Assembly: GCA_002422125.1 (NCBI GenBank)
Contig: DITF01000259.1
Coordinates: 1-5,503, forward strand
Source: a bacterium UBP17_UBA6191
Lineage (GTDB): Bacteria > Muiribacteriota > UBA6191
Direction of reading: 5' to 3'
DNA length: 5,503 bases
This document shows positions 1 to 5,503 of the stretch, in pieces (positions within the stretch are counted from its first letter, which is position 1; the number at the start of each line of letters is the position of its first letter). The notes under the pieces were generated by a model that was not told where the DNA came from, made no database searches, and saw nothing but the letters and a program-made list of their open reading frames with translations. Both the position numbers and the translations under genes were made by a program.

Positions 1-969
1 TCCAAGTCCCTTGAGCCCCAACTGATTTACGCCACTGATGAAGATACCTACGGGACCAATGATTCCGATTCTGACACCTATGCCAATATCTATGATCTGG
101 GTCATGAGCCCATGGCTTATGCTACCTCCCAGATCGAGTTCATCGGTTCTTCCTGGGACAAAATTGTAGACCGTCTGGTGCTACCGGGACAGTCTTTTCA
201 GGATGCTGAACCAGGCTTTTTTGGGCTTTTGGGTGAATACCTTCGCAATCTGAAATTTATATCCCGTTATATAGGCGGAAGAGAATTTTCCCGAATGCAC
301 AGAACCACCGACGATAAAAGGCCATTAACCCCAGTGGACTTCGGTAAACAAAGAGATGCCCTCAATGCCATTGGAAAATATGGATTTTCCGACACATATC
401 TTGAAATACCCGCCAGTCTAGTAGAGTCCATCCCAACCCAGAGATGGATGCACTGGAATATGCAGGTTTGGGGTCTGCCCGTGGATAAAGAGATTCAAAG
501 ACTGATTTTGCTGGTCCAGACTTCAGCCTTTGACAGACTTTTTCATCCAAGAGTACTTTCAAGAGTAATTGATCAGGAAAATCTGTACCGTGACAAAAAC
601 CCCCTAACCCTCGAAGAAATGTTTGTAAAAATACATGAAATGGTGTTTTCAGAGATTTATCCCGCTCAAAATGGGGGTTACAACATGAAAGTTCCATTTA
701 TTTCTACGAGCCGCCGTGCTCTGCAACGAAACGCTGTGAAAGAATTTTTCGATTTAACTAATGAAGCGAACCGGAAAGGAAGAACAGTTCCATATGAGGC
801 CAAGACCATGTCTCGTTATGTACTGAAAAAGATTCTGTTTCGCATCGACCATTTTATGAAGGAAGATGCTTTCAAGAAAATGGATGCTGGATCGAGAATT
901 CATCTGGAAGATGTACATAATCGTATCAAGCACTTTCTTGAATCGAAATATATTATTACAAATTTCTAG
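1..969 (+). CDS. Zinc-dependent metalloprotease, DUF5117/DUF4953 type, C-terminal part (5' end outside window)
   Basis: The frame is open from base 1 to the TAG at 967-969, giving 322 codons with no start in the window. The ATG at 112 is internal, because the conserved family stretch begins before it. Visible family marks, numbered from base 1, are an ATDEDTYG motif at residues 11-18, YDLGHEPMAYA at about 31-41 (the family usually shows a DLG-x-DP-x-AYA pattern), YIGG at 90-93, a RPLTPV..GKQRDAL block at 107-120, a RWMHW segment near 148-152, and an ISTSRRALQR segment near 234-243. I recognise these from the C-terminal region of large secreted or periplasmic zinc metalloproteases. The HEXXH zinc site is upstream of this region, so catalytic competence cannot be judged here. 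The C terminus looks natural, ending in a helical tail similar to relatives. The substrate is unknown. The gene is 40 bases from the next one, so it may be a separate transcript or the head of the same one. Confidence 0.85.
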   Translation, partial: SKSLEPQLIYATDEDTYGTNDSDSDTYANIYDLGHEPMAYATSQIEFIGSSWDKIVDRLVLPGQSFQDAEPGFFGLLGEYLRNLKFISRYIGGREFSRMHRTTDDKRPLTPVDFGKQRDALNAIGKYGFSDTYLEIPASLVESIPTQRWMHWNMQVWGLPVDKEIQRLILLVQTSAFDRLFHPRVLSRVIDQENLYRDKNPLTLEEMFVKIHEMVFSEIYPAQNGGYNMKVPFISTSRRALQRNAVKEFFDLTNEANRKGRTVPYEAKTMSRYVLKKILFRIDHFMKEDAFKKMDAGSRIHLEDVHNRIKHFLESKYIITNF

Positions 970-995
970 GAAAACAGGTTAAAATTGTTCGGTTT

Positions 996-1003
996 TAAGG
1001 AGG
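996..1003 (+). promoter_or_regulatory. Strong Shine-Dalgarno for the glycine-zipper gene
   Basis: TAAGGAGG lies 6 bases before the ATG at 1010. It is a near-perfect anti-Shine-Dalgarno match, the strongest in the window, and it fixes that start. It suggests high translation, as expected for an abundant envelope protein. Confidence 0.85.
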
Positions 1004-1009
1004 CTTAGT

Positions 1010-1609
1010 ATGTATAAACTGGCAGGAATCAGTCTGGTTTTACTTTCCACAGTTCAGAGTGTAGTTTTGGCCCAAAGTGAGCAGTTTCAGGTATCCATAC
1101 CAGTAACTCGCAGTGTGCCAGTATACAATACAATCAGTGAACAGGTTCCCTATGAATACTGTTACGATCACAAAGAACCCATCATGCAAGATGGGCGCAA
1201 CAATATTCTTGGTGCTCTGATTGGTGGAGCCTTAGGTACTCAGGTTGGAAAAGGCCGTGGTAAGGATGCCGCTATTGTCGCTGGTACCTTGCTTGGTTCT
1301 GGGGCCAAAGATGGGAATGCCATTCTTAGCGGTCTGGCCGGGGGAGCTGCGGGTTCACAGGTTGGGGGCGGCAGAGGACAAAGGGCAGCCACTATTGCTG
1401 GAACCGTTTTAGGCACCCAGATGGGAACATCAAGGCAAGAAACTGGTCAGTACCGGGTGGAGCGCCGCTGCGAAACCAGATTTAACACAGTCAACCGTCA
1501 GGTCTTAAGCGGATATAGCCTTTATGGATCCTTCATGGGTAAAGACCTGATTCGGTTTTCACCAACCCAGATAGCCGAATTCCCTATTCATGTATCTATA
1601 TCTTATTAG
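1010..1609 (+). CDS. Secreted glycine-zipper envelope protein (17 kDa surface antigen-like, glycine zipper 2TM)
   Basis: This is a 199-residue protein with a cleavable signal peptide: a short basic start, a hydrophobic core at residues 4-20, and a likely signal peptidase I cut after VLA at 19-21. There is no lipobox cysteine, so it is not an obvious lipoprotein. The N-terminal mature part (VPVYNTISEQVPYEYC, about 36-51) resembles the segment before the glycine zipper in proteobacterial 17 kDa surface antigen-like proteins. Two alanine/glycine-rich zipper units follow at 66-97 and 105-136, with GxxxG-type spacing typical of membrane-inserting or oligomerising helices. The C-terminal part (about 148-199) contains C154 and the pattern LSGYSLYGSFMGKDL, which looks like the usual YDVTYxYxGK beta segment of relatives. 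C51 and C154 flank the zippers and could form a disulfide. The likely site is the outer membrane or periplasm. The molecular role is not known. It ends 12-15 bases before ftsE, so cotranscription is likely. Confidence 0.85.
   Translation: MYKLAGISLVLLSTVQSVVLAQSEQFQVSIPVTRSVPVYNTISEQVPYEYCYDHKEPIMQDGRNNILGALIGGALGTQVGKGRGKDAAIVAGTLLGSGAKDGNAILSGLAGGAAGSQVGGGRGQRAATIAGTVLGTQMGTSRQETGQYRVERRCETRFNTVNRQVLSGYSLYGSFMGKDLIRFSPTQIAEFPIHVSISY
1205..1417 (+). repeat. Tandem duplication of a 32-residue glycine-zipper unit
   Basis: The two units, 1205-1300 and 1322-1417, are 117 bases apart start to start. They encode zippers beginning ILGALIGGALGTQVG and ILSGLAGGAAGSQVG and match at 20 of 32 residues by my hand alignment without gaps. 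Both carry a GRG about 17 residues in and an AGTxLG near the end. The DNA has diverged at many third positions, so the duplication is old and maintained as protein rather than being a recent slippage event. Confidence 0.8.
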
Positions 1610-1624
1610 AAGTGGCAGTGTTTG

Positions 1625-2314
1625 ATGATTCAAATGTTTCAGGTTTCCAAGGTCTACAGTAACCAGAATAAGGCTTTAGATCAAATCAATCTGCACATAG
1701 ACAAGGGTGAGTTTGTGTTTCTGGTAGGTCCAAGTGGAGCCGGAAAAACTACTCTGATGCGTCTAATTTTTAGAGATGAGGTTCCAAGTTCTGGCTCTAT
1801 TCTGATTGATGGCAGAAATATCGAAAGACTTTCTGCCGGGGCAATCCCCTATCTAAGAAGATCCATTGGGGTGGTCTTTCAGGATTTTAAACTCTTGCAG
1901 GACAAATCGGCATGGGAAAATGTAGCCTTTGCCTTAAGAGTCGTGGAAGCTCCTCCCCATGAAATTGAGATTCGCACAAATCAGGCTCTGGATATGATGG
2001 GCCTAGGCCATAAAAAGCATCACCTGCCCTCTGAGCTATCTGGCGGGGAACAACAAAGAGTCTGTATTGCCAGGGCTTTGGTGAATGACCCAGCCATTCT
2101 TTTAACCGATGAACCCACCGGAAATCTTGACCCAGAACTTGGGTACGAAATCATGAAAGTACTTTTGGATATTAATAGTCGCGGCACCACAGTGTTAGTC
2201 GCAACTCATGATGCCTCCTTAGTCAACCGTCTGCAAAGGCGAGTGCTTCATCTGCGCAATGGCAAAATTGTAAAAGATTCATTAAGAGGAACCTATCACC
2301 ATGATGAAATTTAA
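1625..2314 (+). CDS. ftsE: Cell division ATP-binding protein FtsE
   Basis: FtsE is the cytoplasmic ATPase of the FtsEX complex, which acts at the septal ring to control peptidoglycan hydrolysis. With residues counted from the TTG at 1622 (subtract one for the ATG), the ABC motifs are all intact: Walker A GPSGAGKTT at 36-44, Q-loop FQD at 86-88, signature LSGGEQQR at 139-146, Walker B ILLTDEP at 159-165 with the catalytic glutamate at 164, D-loop GNLD at 167-170, and H-loop histidine 196. The length of 229-230 residues is normal for FtsE (about 220-230). The start is ambiguous: TTG at 1622 is followed directly by ATG at 1625. I chose ATG because the resulting MIQM start resembles the family's MI-x-F start. 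The ribosome site is weak (AGAAGTGG, 1608-1615), so reinitiation from the preceding stop at 1607-1609 may help. LolD and MacB ATPases look similar, but the ftsX and envC neighbours settle the name. The end overlaps ftsX by 14 bases. Confidence 0.95.
   Translation: MIQMFQVSKVYSNQNKALDQINLHIDKGEFVFLVGPSGAGKTTLMRLIFRDEVPSSGSILIDGRNIERLSAGAIPYLRRSIGVVFQDFKLLQDKSAWENVAFALRVVEAPPHEIEIRTNQALDMMGLGHKKHHLPSELSGGEQQRVCIARALVNDPAILLTDEPTGNLDPELGYEIMKVLLDINSRGTTVLVATHDASLVNRLQRRVLHLRNGKIVKDSLRGTYHHDEI
2284..2290 (+). promoter_or_regulatory. Shine-Dalgarno for ftsX inside the end of ftsE
   Basis: AAGAGGA lies within the ftsE coding sequence, 10 bases before the first of two adjacent ATG codons (2301 and 2304). 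The spacing favours 2301 over 2304. Confidence 0.5.
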
Positions 2315-3185
2315 CACTCTGGTGTATCATTTTCGCCAATCCTTAAATGGATTTAAGCGATCTGGAATCATGGCTATGGCCACAATTTCCACAGTTGCGG
2401 CTAGCCTCATGATTCTGGGGGCCTTCCTGCTGTTTCACGGAAATCTGAACCTCCTTTTACAAAATCTTCAGGGACAGTTGAAAGTCAATTTCTACCTCAA
2501 AGACGGGGCATCGGAAAGAGAGATTTCCGAATTTATTCAGGGGTTAAAACAGGAGCCCGTTGTTCGTGACTTCGAAATTATCAGTAAAGCCGATGCCCTA
2601 GATTTGTTAAGAAAGGACTTAGGCGAAGATTCCGTACTTTTAGATAACCTTAGTCGAAATCCGCTGCCTAATACCATAACAGTTACCCTGCATCCTACCG
2701 AGGAAATCAGAGCTTTTCGCGAAAAATATGCCGCCAATCCCATGATTGAATCTTCTTCTTCAGGCAAGGACTGGGTGGAGCAGATTCTGAATCTGATTCA
2801 CTTGGCCAAGGTGTCGGGAACCTTCATAGTCGTGTTTCTGGGTCTTGCCAGCCTTTTTATTATTTCCAACACCATTCGCCTTACCGTCTTTGCCCGTCGT
2901 CATGAAATTGAAATTATGCGGCTGGTCGGGGCAACCAACTGGTTTATTCGCAGCCCTTTTTTAATGGAGGGAGTGCTGCAGGGAATTGCCGGAGCCCTGA
3001 TCGCTACGCTATTTTTAGCCTTTGGTTATGGTCTTTTACAAGACAGACTACTGATGTTTTTCCCCGAACTTAAACTTCTGAGCTCCCAGGCCGATCTGAT
3101 TCAATTGTACCTGAAACTATTTTTTCTGGGTATTGCCCTTGGTTTACTGGGAAGCCTTTTATCCCTGCGGAAATTTTTAGTGTGA
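2301..3185 (+). CDS. ftsX: Cell division membrane protein FtsX
   Basis: This is the membrane subunit of FtsEX. It couples ATP hydrolysis by FtsE to periplasmic activators of cell-wall amidases. Its 294 residues show the standard topology: a cytoplasmic amphipathic N-terminal part, transmembrane segment 1 at about 26-48, a periplasmic domain of about 120 residues (49-170), then three more membrane segments at about 172-192, 222-245 and 268-290. The family signature after segment 2 is clear: NTIRLTVFARRHEIEIMRLVG (split around residues 190-210), followed by ATNWFIRSPFLMEG at 211-224. The periplasmic domain starts with KVNFYLKDGASEREI, as usual, and contains a short run of four serines at 151-154 just before the conserved W near 158. 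In E. coli an equivalent domain binds EnvC, and the gene for that likely partner is next here. Two ATG codons sit side by side, and the first has the better ribosome-site spacing. The stop overlaps the envC start as TGATG. Confidence 0.95.
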   Translation: MMKFNTLVYHFRQSLNGFKRSGIMAMATISTVAASLMILGAFLLFHGNLNLLLQNLQGQLKVNFYLKDGASEREISEFIQGLKQEPVVRDFEIISKADALDLLRKDLGEDSVLLDNLSRNPLPNTITVTLHPTEEIRAFREKYAANPMIESSSSGKDWVEQILNLIHLAKVSGTFIVVFLGLASLFIISNTIRLTVFARRHEIEIMRLVGATNWFIRSPFLMEGVLQGIAGALIATLFLAFGYGLLQDRLLMFFPELKLLSSQADLIQLYLKLFFLGIALGLLGSLLSLRKFLV

Positions 3186-3187
3186 TG
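3183..3187 (+). promoter_or_regulatory. TGATG stop-start overlap coupling ftsX and envC
   Basis: The ftsX stop TGA (3183-3185) shares its last base with the ATG at 3185. A GTG at 3182 is in the same frame and immediately upstream, so either codon could start envC. No good Shine-Dalgarno is present upstream, which points to translational coupling and roughly matched output of the two partner proteins. Confidence 0.65.
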
Positions 3188-4399
3188 AAATTGTTCATAG
3201 TACTGATCATTTTGGGTACATCTGGTCTACAGGCCAACGCTTTACAAGAAATCGGTGCCAAAATTGCCCTGGAGCAAAAGGAGCTCGATAGACTCACAAA
3301 TAGAATTAACGAAGGTATCCGGCGACTTCAAGAATTAAAAATTCAACATAAAGAAGTGACGGAAAGGGTCAGAAGAGATCGGCAGGAACTTGATAGGCTT
3401 AGAAAATCTGTGGATGTCACCGAAAAGGAGTTAGCCAGCAGTACTGAAGATATTCAGAACAGCAATCAGAAAATTAAAGCTATCCACGCCCGTCTACAAA
3501 CCTTTGAGAATTCATTTTACACCCGACTGCGCCATGTATTTATGAACCGGAACCAACCCTGGTTTAAAATCCTGCTAAATGCCCAGAATCTGGCCGATTT
3601 TGACCGAAGACTGCATTACTACAAACTGATTTTAGAAGCGGATTCGGGGCATTTTGATCTTTTGCGCAGTGAATACAGAGCCCTTTTAGAAGAACAAAAG
3701 AAGCTCAAATCAAGTACACAGGAAGCTGATTTGTTAAGCAAAAAACTGCTCACTCAAAGAGAAGCCCTGCTGTTGCGAATCCGCGAAGATACACAAACTT
3801 TGCAAAAAATTGCCACAGAACAGGATATTCTGGAAAAGCAGGAAGCCGAGTTTGCCAAGTCTTCCAAGTATCTGGAAGAAAAAATTTCCCATCTGATCTC
3901 GGCTCAGAATCAGATTCGCTCCGATGTAAAACGCAGTCCTGAAAACCTCAGCACCCCTCCTGGAAAAAAAATCTCCAGAAATTCTCTTTTATGGCCTTTG
4001 GCCCAATCTTTTACTATAACCAAACCTTTTGGAAATGTCGGTCAGAGAGGTGCAACTGTATTTTCGCCTGGAATTGACATGGAAACCCAGGACCAACCTG
4101 TAATGGCAGCCGAAGATGGAGTGATTTTTTACCGTGGAGCCCCAGCCGGTAGCAATTCCAGTTATGGCAAGGTGATTATGATTGCCCATGGGGATTACGA
4201 TGGAAAATTTATCACCCTGTATGGTAATTTGGACAATATTCTTGTGACCCTTAATCAGACAATCAAACGCGGAGACAGGATAGCCACAGTTTCCAGCACC
4301 CAAAACTTCGGCAACAATTCTGCCGCCAAGCTACATTTTCAGGTTCGAGTCAACGGAGAACCCAAAAATCCCATTGACTGGTTACAGCCAAAAAAATAA
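3185..4399 (+). CDS. envC: EnvC-like murein hydrolase activator (coiled coil plus degenerate LytM/M23 domain)
   Basis: This is a likely periplasmic partner of FtsX that activates septum-splitting amidases. Numbering is from the ATG at 3185 (404 residues). A signal peptide covers residues 1-19, with a probable cut after ANA. A long charged coiled coil follows, with one arm at about 21-118 and the other at about 150-250. They are joined by the EnvC-type helical turn (FYTRLRHVF, then WFKILLNAQNLADFDRRLHYY). A linker leads to a C-terminal LytM domain at about 268-401 that starts at LLWPL and ends at NPIDWLQ. Compared with active LytM peptidases, the first zinc-ligand histidine is serine (S294), the aspartate is kept (D298), the YxHL histidine is asparagine (N348), and the first histidine of HxH is lysine (K382), with the second kept (H384). 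Peptidase activity is therefore unlikely, as in E. coli EnvC. A GTG at 3182 is an alternative start. Some databases would call this simply a peptidoglycan DD-metalloendopeptidase family M23 protein. Confidence 0.9.
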   Translation: MKLFIVLIILGTSGLQANALQEIGAKIALEQKELDRLTNRINEGIRRLQELKIQHKEVTERVRRDRQELDRLRKSVDVTEKELASSTEDIQNSNQKIKAIHARLQTFENSFYTRLRHVFMNRNQPWFKILLNAQNLADFDRRLHYYKLILEADSGHFDLLRSEYRALLEEQKKLKSSTQEADLLSKKLLTQREALLLRIREDTQTLQKIATEQDILEKQEAEFAKSSKYLEEKISHLISAQNQIRSDVKRSPENLSTPPGKKISRNSLLWPLAQSFTITKPFGNVGQRGATVFSPGIDMETQDQPVMAAEDGVIFYRGAPAGSNSSYGKVIMIAHGDYDGKFITLYGNLDNILVTLNQTIKRGDRIATVSSTQNFGNNSAAKLHFQVRVNGEPKNPIDWLQPKK

Positions 4400-4404
4400 A
4401 GGAG
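4398..4404 (+). promoter_or_regulatory. Shine-Dalgarno for the ctpA-like gene
   Basis: AAAGGAG begins inside the envC stop codon (TAA, 4397-4399) and sits 7 bases before the ATG at 4412. The strong site and short gap fix the start and suggest that the gene is cotranscribed but has its own efficient initiation. Confidence 0.75.
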
Positions 4405-4411
4405 CGCACCC

Positions 4412-5503
4412 ATGAAACGGATTCTTAACTCCATGGCCAGACTTGGTTACCTATTGGGTGGAATTGTGCTTTTATTTTCCGTAGTTCCCGTGGCTTTGAA
4501 GTCTGAATGGTCTTGGGCTGCTAAAGTCGAATTACAGTACTTTAGCGAGTTAAAACACATAAGCGATATTCTGAGACTGGTTCAGGCTAAATTTGTGGAC
4601 AAAGAAACCGTGAGCGATCAGGAAAAACTGATTGAAGGCAGTATTGAGGGTATCCTAAAAAAACTGGATGACCCATTCTCTCGTTATATGCCAGCTCAGG
4701 TTCATTCCTCCATGCAGGAAGAAACCCAAGGTGAATTCGGTGGATTAGGAATTTTATTGGGCATTCGCGATGAAGTTCTCACAGTAATCTCACCTATGGA
4801 AAGTACCCCAGCCTTTAGAGCAGGAATTCGCTCTCAGGACCAGTTAATCAAAATCAATGAGACTTCCACCGAGGGAATGTCTGTGGAAGCCGCTGTAAAA
4901 ATTCTTAGGGGTAAACCTGGAACCTCAGTTACCTTAAGCATCCGTCGCGACAAAGAAATTTTGCCTCCAATGCAAATCACTCGGGACTTTATAAAAGTGC
5001 CATCCGTCAAAGCCGGAAAACTCAGCACCGGGATCGGTTATGCCAGAATTGCTTCATTTAGTGCTTCCACTGGGGCCGATCTTGATCTGGAGATTGATAA
5101 AATGGAGGCCGATTCAAGCCTCATGGGACTAATTTTAGACCTTAGGGGAAATCCCGGCGGATTATTGTCCGCGGCTGTAGAAGTTGCCCAGGATCTTTTG
5201 GGCAATGGGAAAACCATTGTGTCCATTCGTGGACGGGATACAGAAGACACTGTGTTTAATTCTCAATCGCAAAAGATTAGGGAATGGCCATTGGTGGTGC
5301 TTATTGATGGTGGGTCTGCCTCAGCTTCAGAGATTGTGGCTGGAGCCATTAAAGACAACAAACGGGGAGTGCTGATTGGGACCAAGTCTTACGGTAAGGG
5401 TTCGGTTCAAACCGTTATGCCCCTCCCCAACGGTGCAGCCCTTGCCCTCACAACGGCCTACTACTACACTCCAGCCGGCATCAAAATCCACCAGATCGGC
5501 ATT
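4412..5503 (+). CDS. ctpA: Carboxy-terminal processing protease, S41 family, CtpA-like (3' end outside window)
   Basis: The frame is open from the ATG at 4412 to the last base, giving 364 codons with no stop. Relatives run to about 430-450 residues, so perhaps 70-90 are missing. The N terminus has a hydrophobic segment (about 11-29) that exports or anchors the protein, with a possible signal peptidase cut after SWA near 36. The S41 N-terminal domain carries the LDDPFSRYM motif (85-93). A PDZ domain spans about 103-190, from the GEFGGLGI entry motif through PAFRAGI and VKILRGKPGT. The protease core contains LILDLRGNPGGLL (about 240-252), the nucleophile motif GSASASEI with S304, then GTKSYGKGSVQ with K329 and Q333. 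The Ser-Lys-Gln spacing (25 and 4) matches the well-studied CtpB enzyme, so the active site is complete. The likely role is periplasmic cleavage of protein C termini. Some CtpA proteins degrade peptidoglycan hydrolases, which would suit its place after ftsEX-envC. Confidence 0.93.
   Translation, partial: MKRILNSMARLGYLLGGIVLLFSVVPVALKSEWSWAAKVELQYFSELKHISDILRLVQAKFVDKETVSDQEKLIEGSIEGILKKLDDPFSRYMPAQVHSSMQEETQGEFGGLGILLGIRDEVLTVISPMESTPAFRAGIRSQDQLIKINETSTEGMSVEAAVKILRGKPGTSVTLSIRRDKEILPPMQITRDFIKVPSVKAGKLSTGIGYARIASFSASTGADLDLEIDKMEADSSLMGLILDLRGNPGGLLSAAVEVAQDLLGNGKTIVSIRGRDTEDTVFNSQSQKIREWPLVVLIDGGSASASEIVAGAIKDNKRGVLIGTKSYGKGSVQTVMPLPNGAALALTTAYYYTPAGIKIHQIGI

Noticed and set aside
112..114. 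ATG as the start of the first gene.
   Set aside because: The same frame is open back to base 1 and encodes conserved family motifs (ATDEDTYG, YDLG) upstream of this ATG. No Shine-Dalgarno precedes it.
362..697. Reverse-strand open frame of 111 codons.
   Set aside because: It lies fully inside the metalloprotease frame, has no recognisable motif and no convincing ribosome site, and is a shadow of the real gene.
955..985. Possible promoter for the glycine-zipper gene: ATTACA (955-960) and TAAAAT (980-985).
   Set aside because: The -10 match is fair, but the -35 match is poor and the spacing is 19 bases. Such matches are common by chance in AT-rich sequence, so it is not listed as a feature.
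970..1009. Possible terminator: AAAAC (971-975) can pair with GTTTT (992-996).
   Set aside because: The stem is five mostly A-T pairs around a 16-base loop, with no T-run after it. It is too weak to support a terminator call.
3989..4303. Reverse-strand open frame of 104 codons opposite the LytM domain.
   Set aside because: It is antisense to a well-supported domain, its translation has no family features, and similar shadow frames occur opposite other genes here.
3182..4399. Active M23 endopeptidase as the name for the EnvC-like gene.
   Set aside because: Several metal or catalytic positions are replaced and the long coiled coil and neighbours fit an activator, so the activator name was preferred.

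Overview
This window is a tightly packed, single-strand (+) stretch of five protein genes from a Gram-negative bacterium. The pointers to a diderm are a glycine-zipper outer-membrane-type antigen, an FtsEX-EnvC division module and a periplasmic C-terminal processing protease. Base composition is moderate to slightly AT-rich, and the genes have similar codon habits (AGA/AGG used beside CGN for Arg). Together with a zinc metalloprotease of the DUF5117/DUF4953 type, this fits deltaproteobacteria in the old broad sense (Bdellovibrionota, SAR324 or relatives). That placement is an inference and cannot be settled from this window.

Layout: bases 1-969 hold the C-terminal 322 codons of the metalloprotease, whose start and HEXXH active site lie upstream of the window. 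After a 40-base gap with a very strong Shine-Dalgarno comes a secreted glycine-zipper protein (1010-1609) with two tandem copies of the zipper. Then follow ftsE (about 1625-2314), ftsX (2301-3185), an envC-like gene (3185-4399) and a ctpA-like S41 peptidase (4412 to beyond the window end). The ftsE/ftsX genes overlap by 14 bases, ftsX/envC share a TGATG stop-start, and envC/ctpA are 12 bases apart. The last four genes therefore almost certainly form one transcript, and the glycine-zipper gene, only 12-15 bases upstream of ftsE, probably belongs to it too.

How the genes fit together: FtsE (ATPase) and FtsX (membrane partner) form a mechanotransmitting ABC-type complex at the septum. In well-studied bacteria FtsX recruits EnvC in the periplasm, and EnvC switches on murein amidases that split the division septum. 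The EnvC-like protein here has the expected signal peptide, long coiled coil and C-terminal LytM domain, and that domain has lost catalytic and metal residues, as expected of an activator. CtpA-type proteases can limit cell-wall hydrolases by degrading them, so the operon plausibly pairs activation of wall hydrolysis with proteolytic control.

No mobile element, CRISPR array, RNA gene or clear terminator is visible. I do not see an undescribed system. The points worth a second look are the operon arrangement, the decayed LytM site, the duplicated glycine zipper and the doubled start codons.
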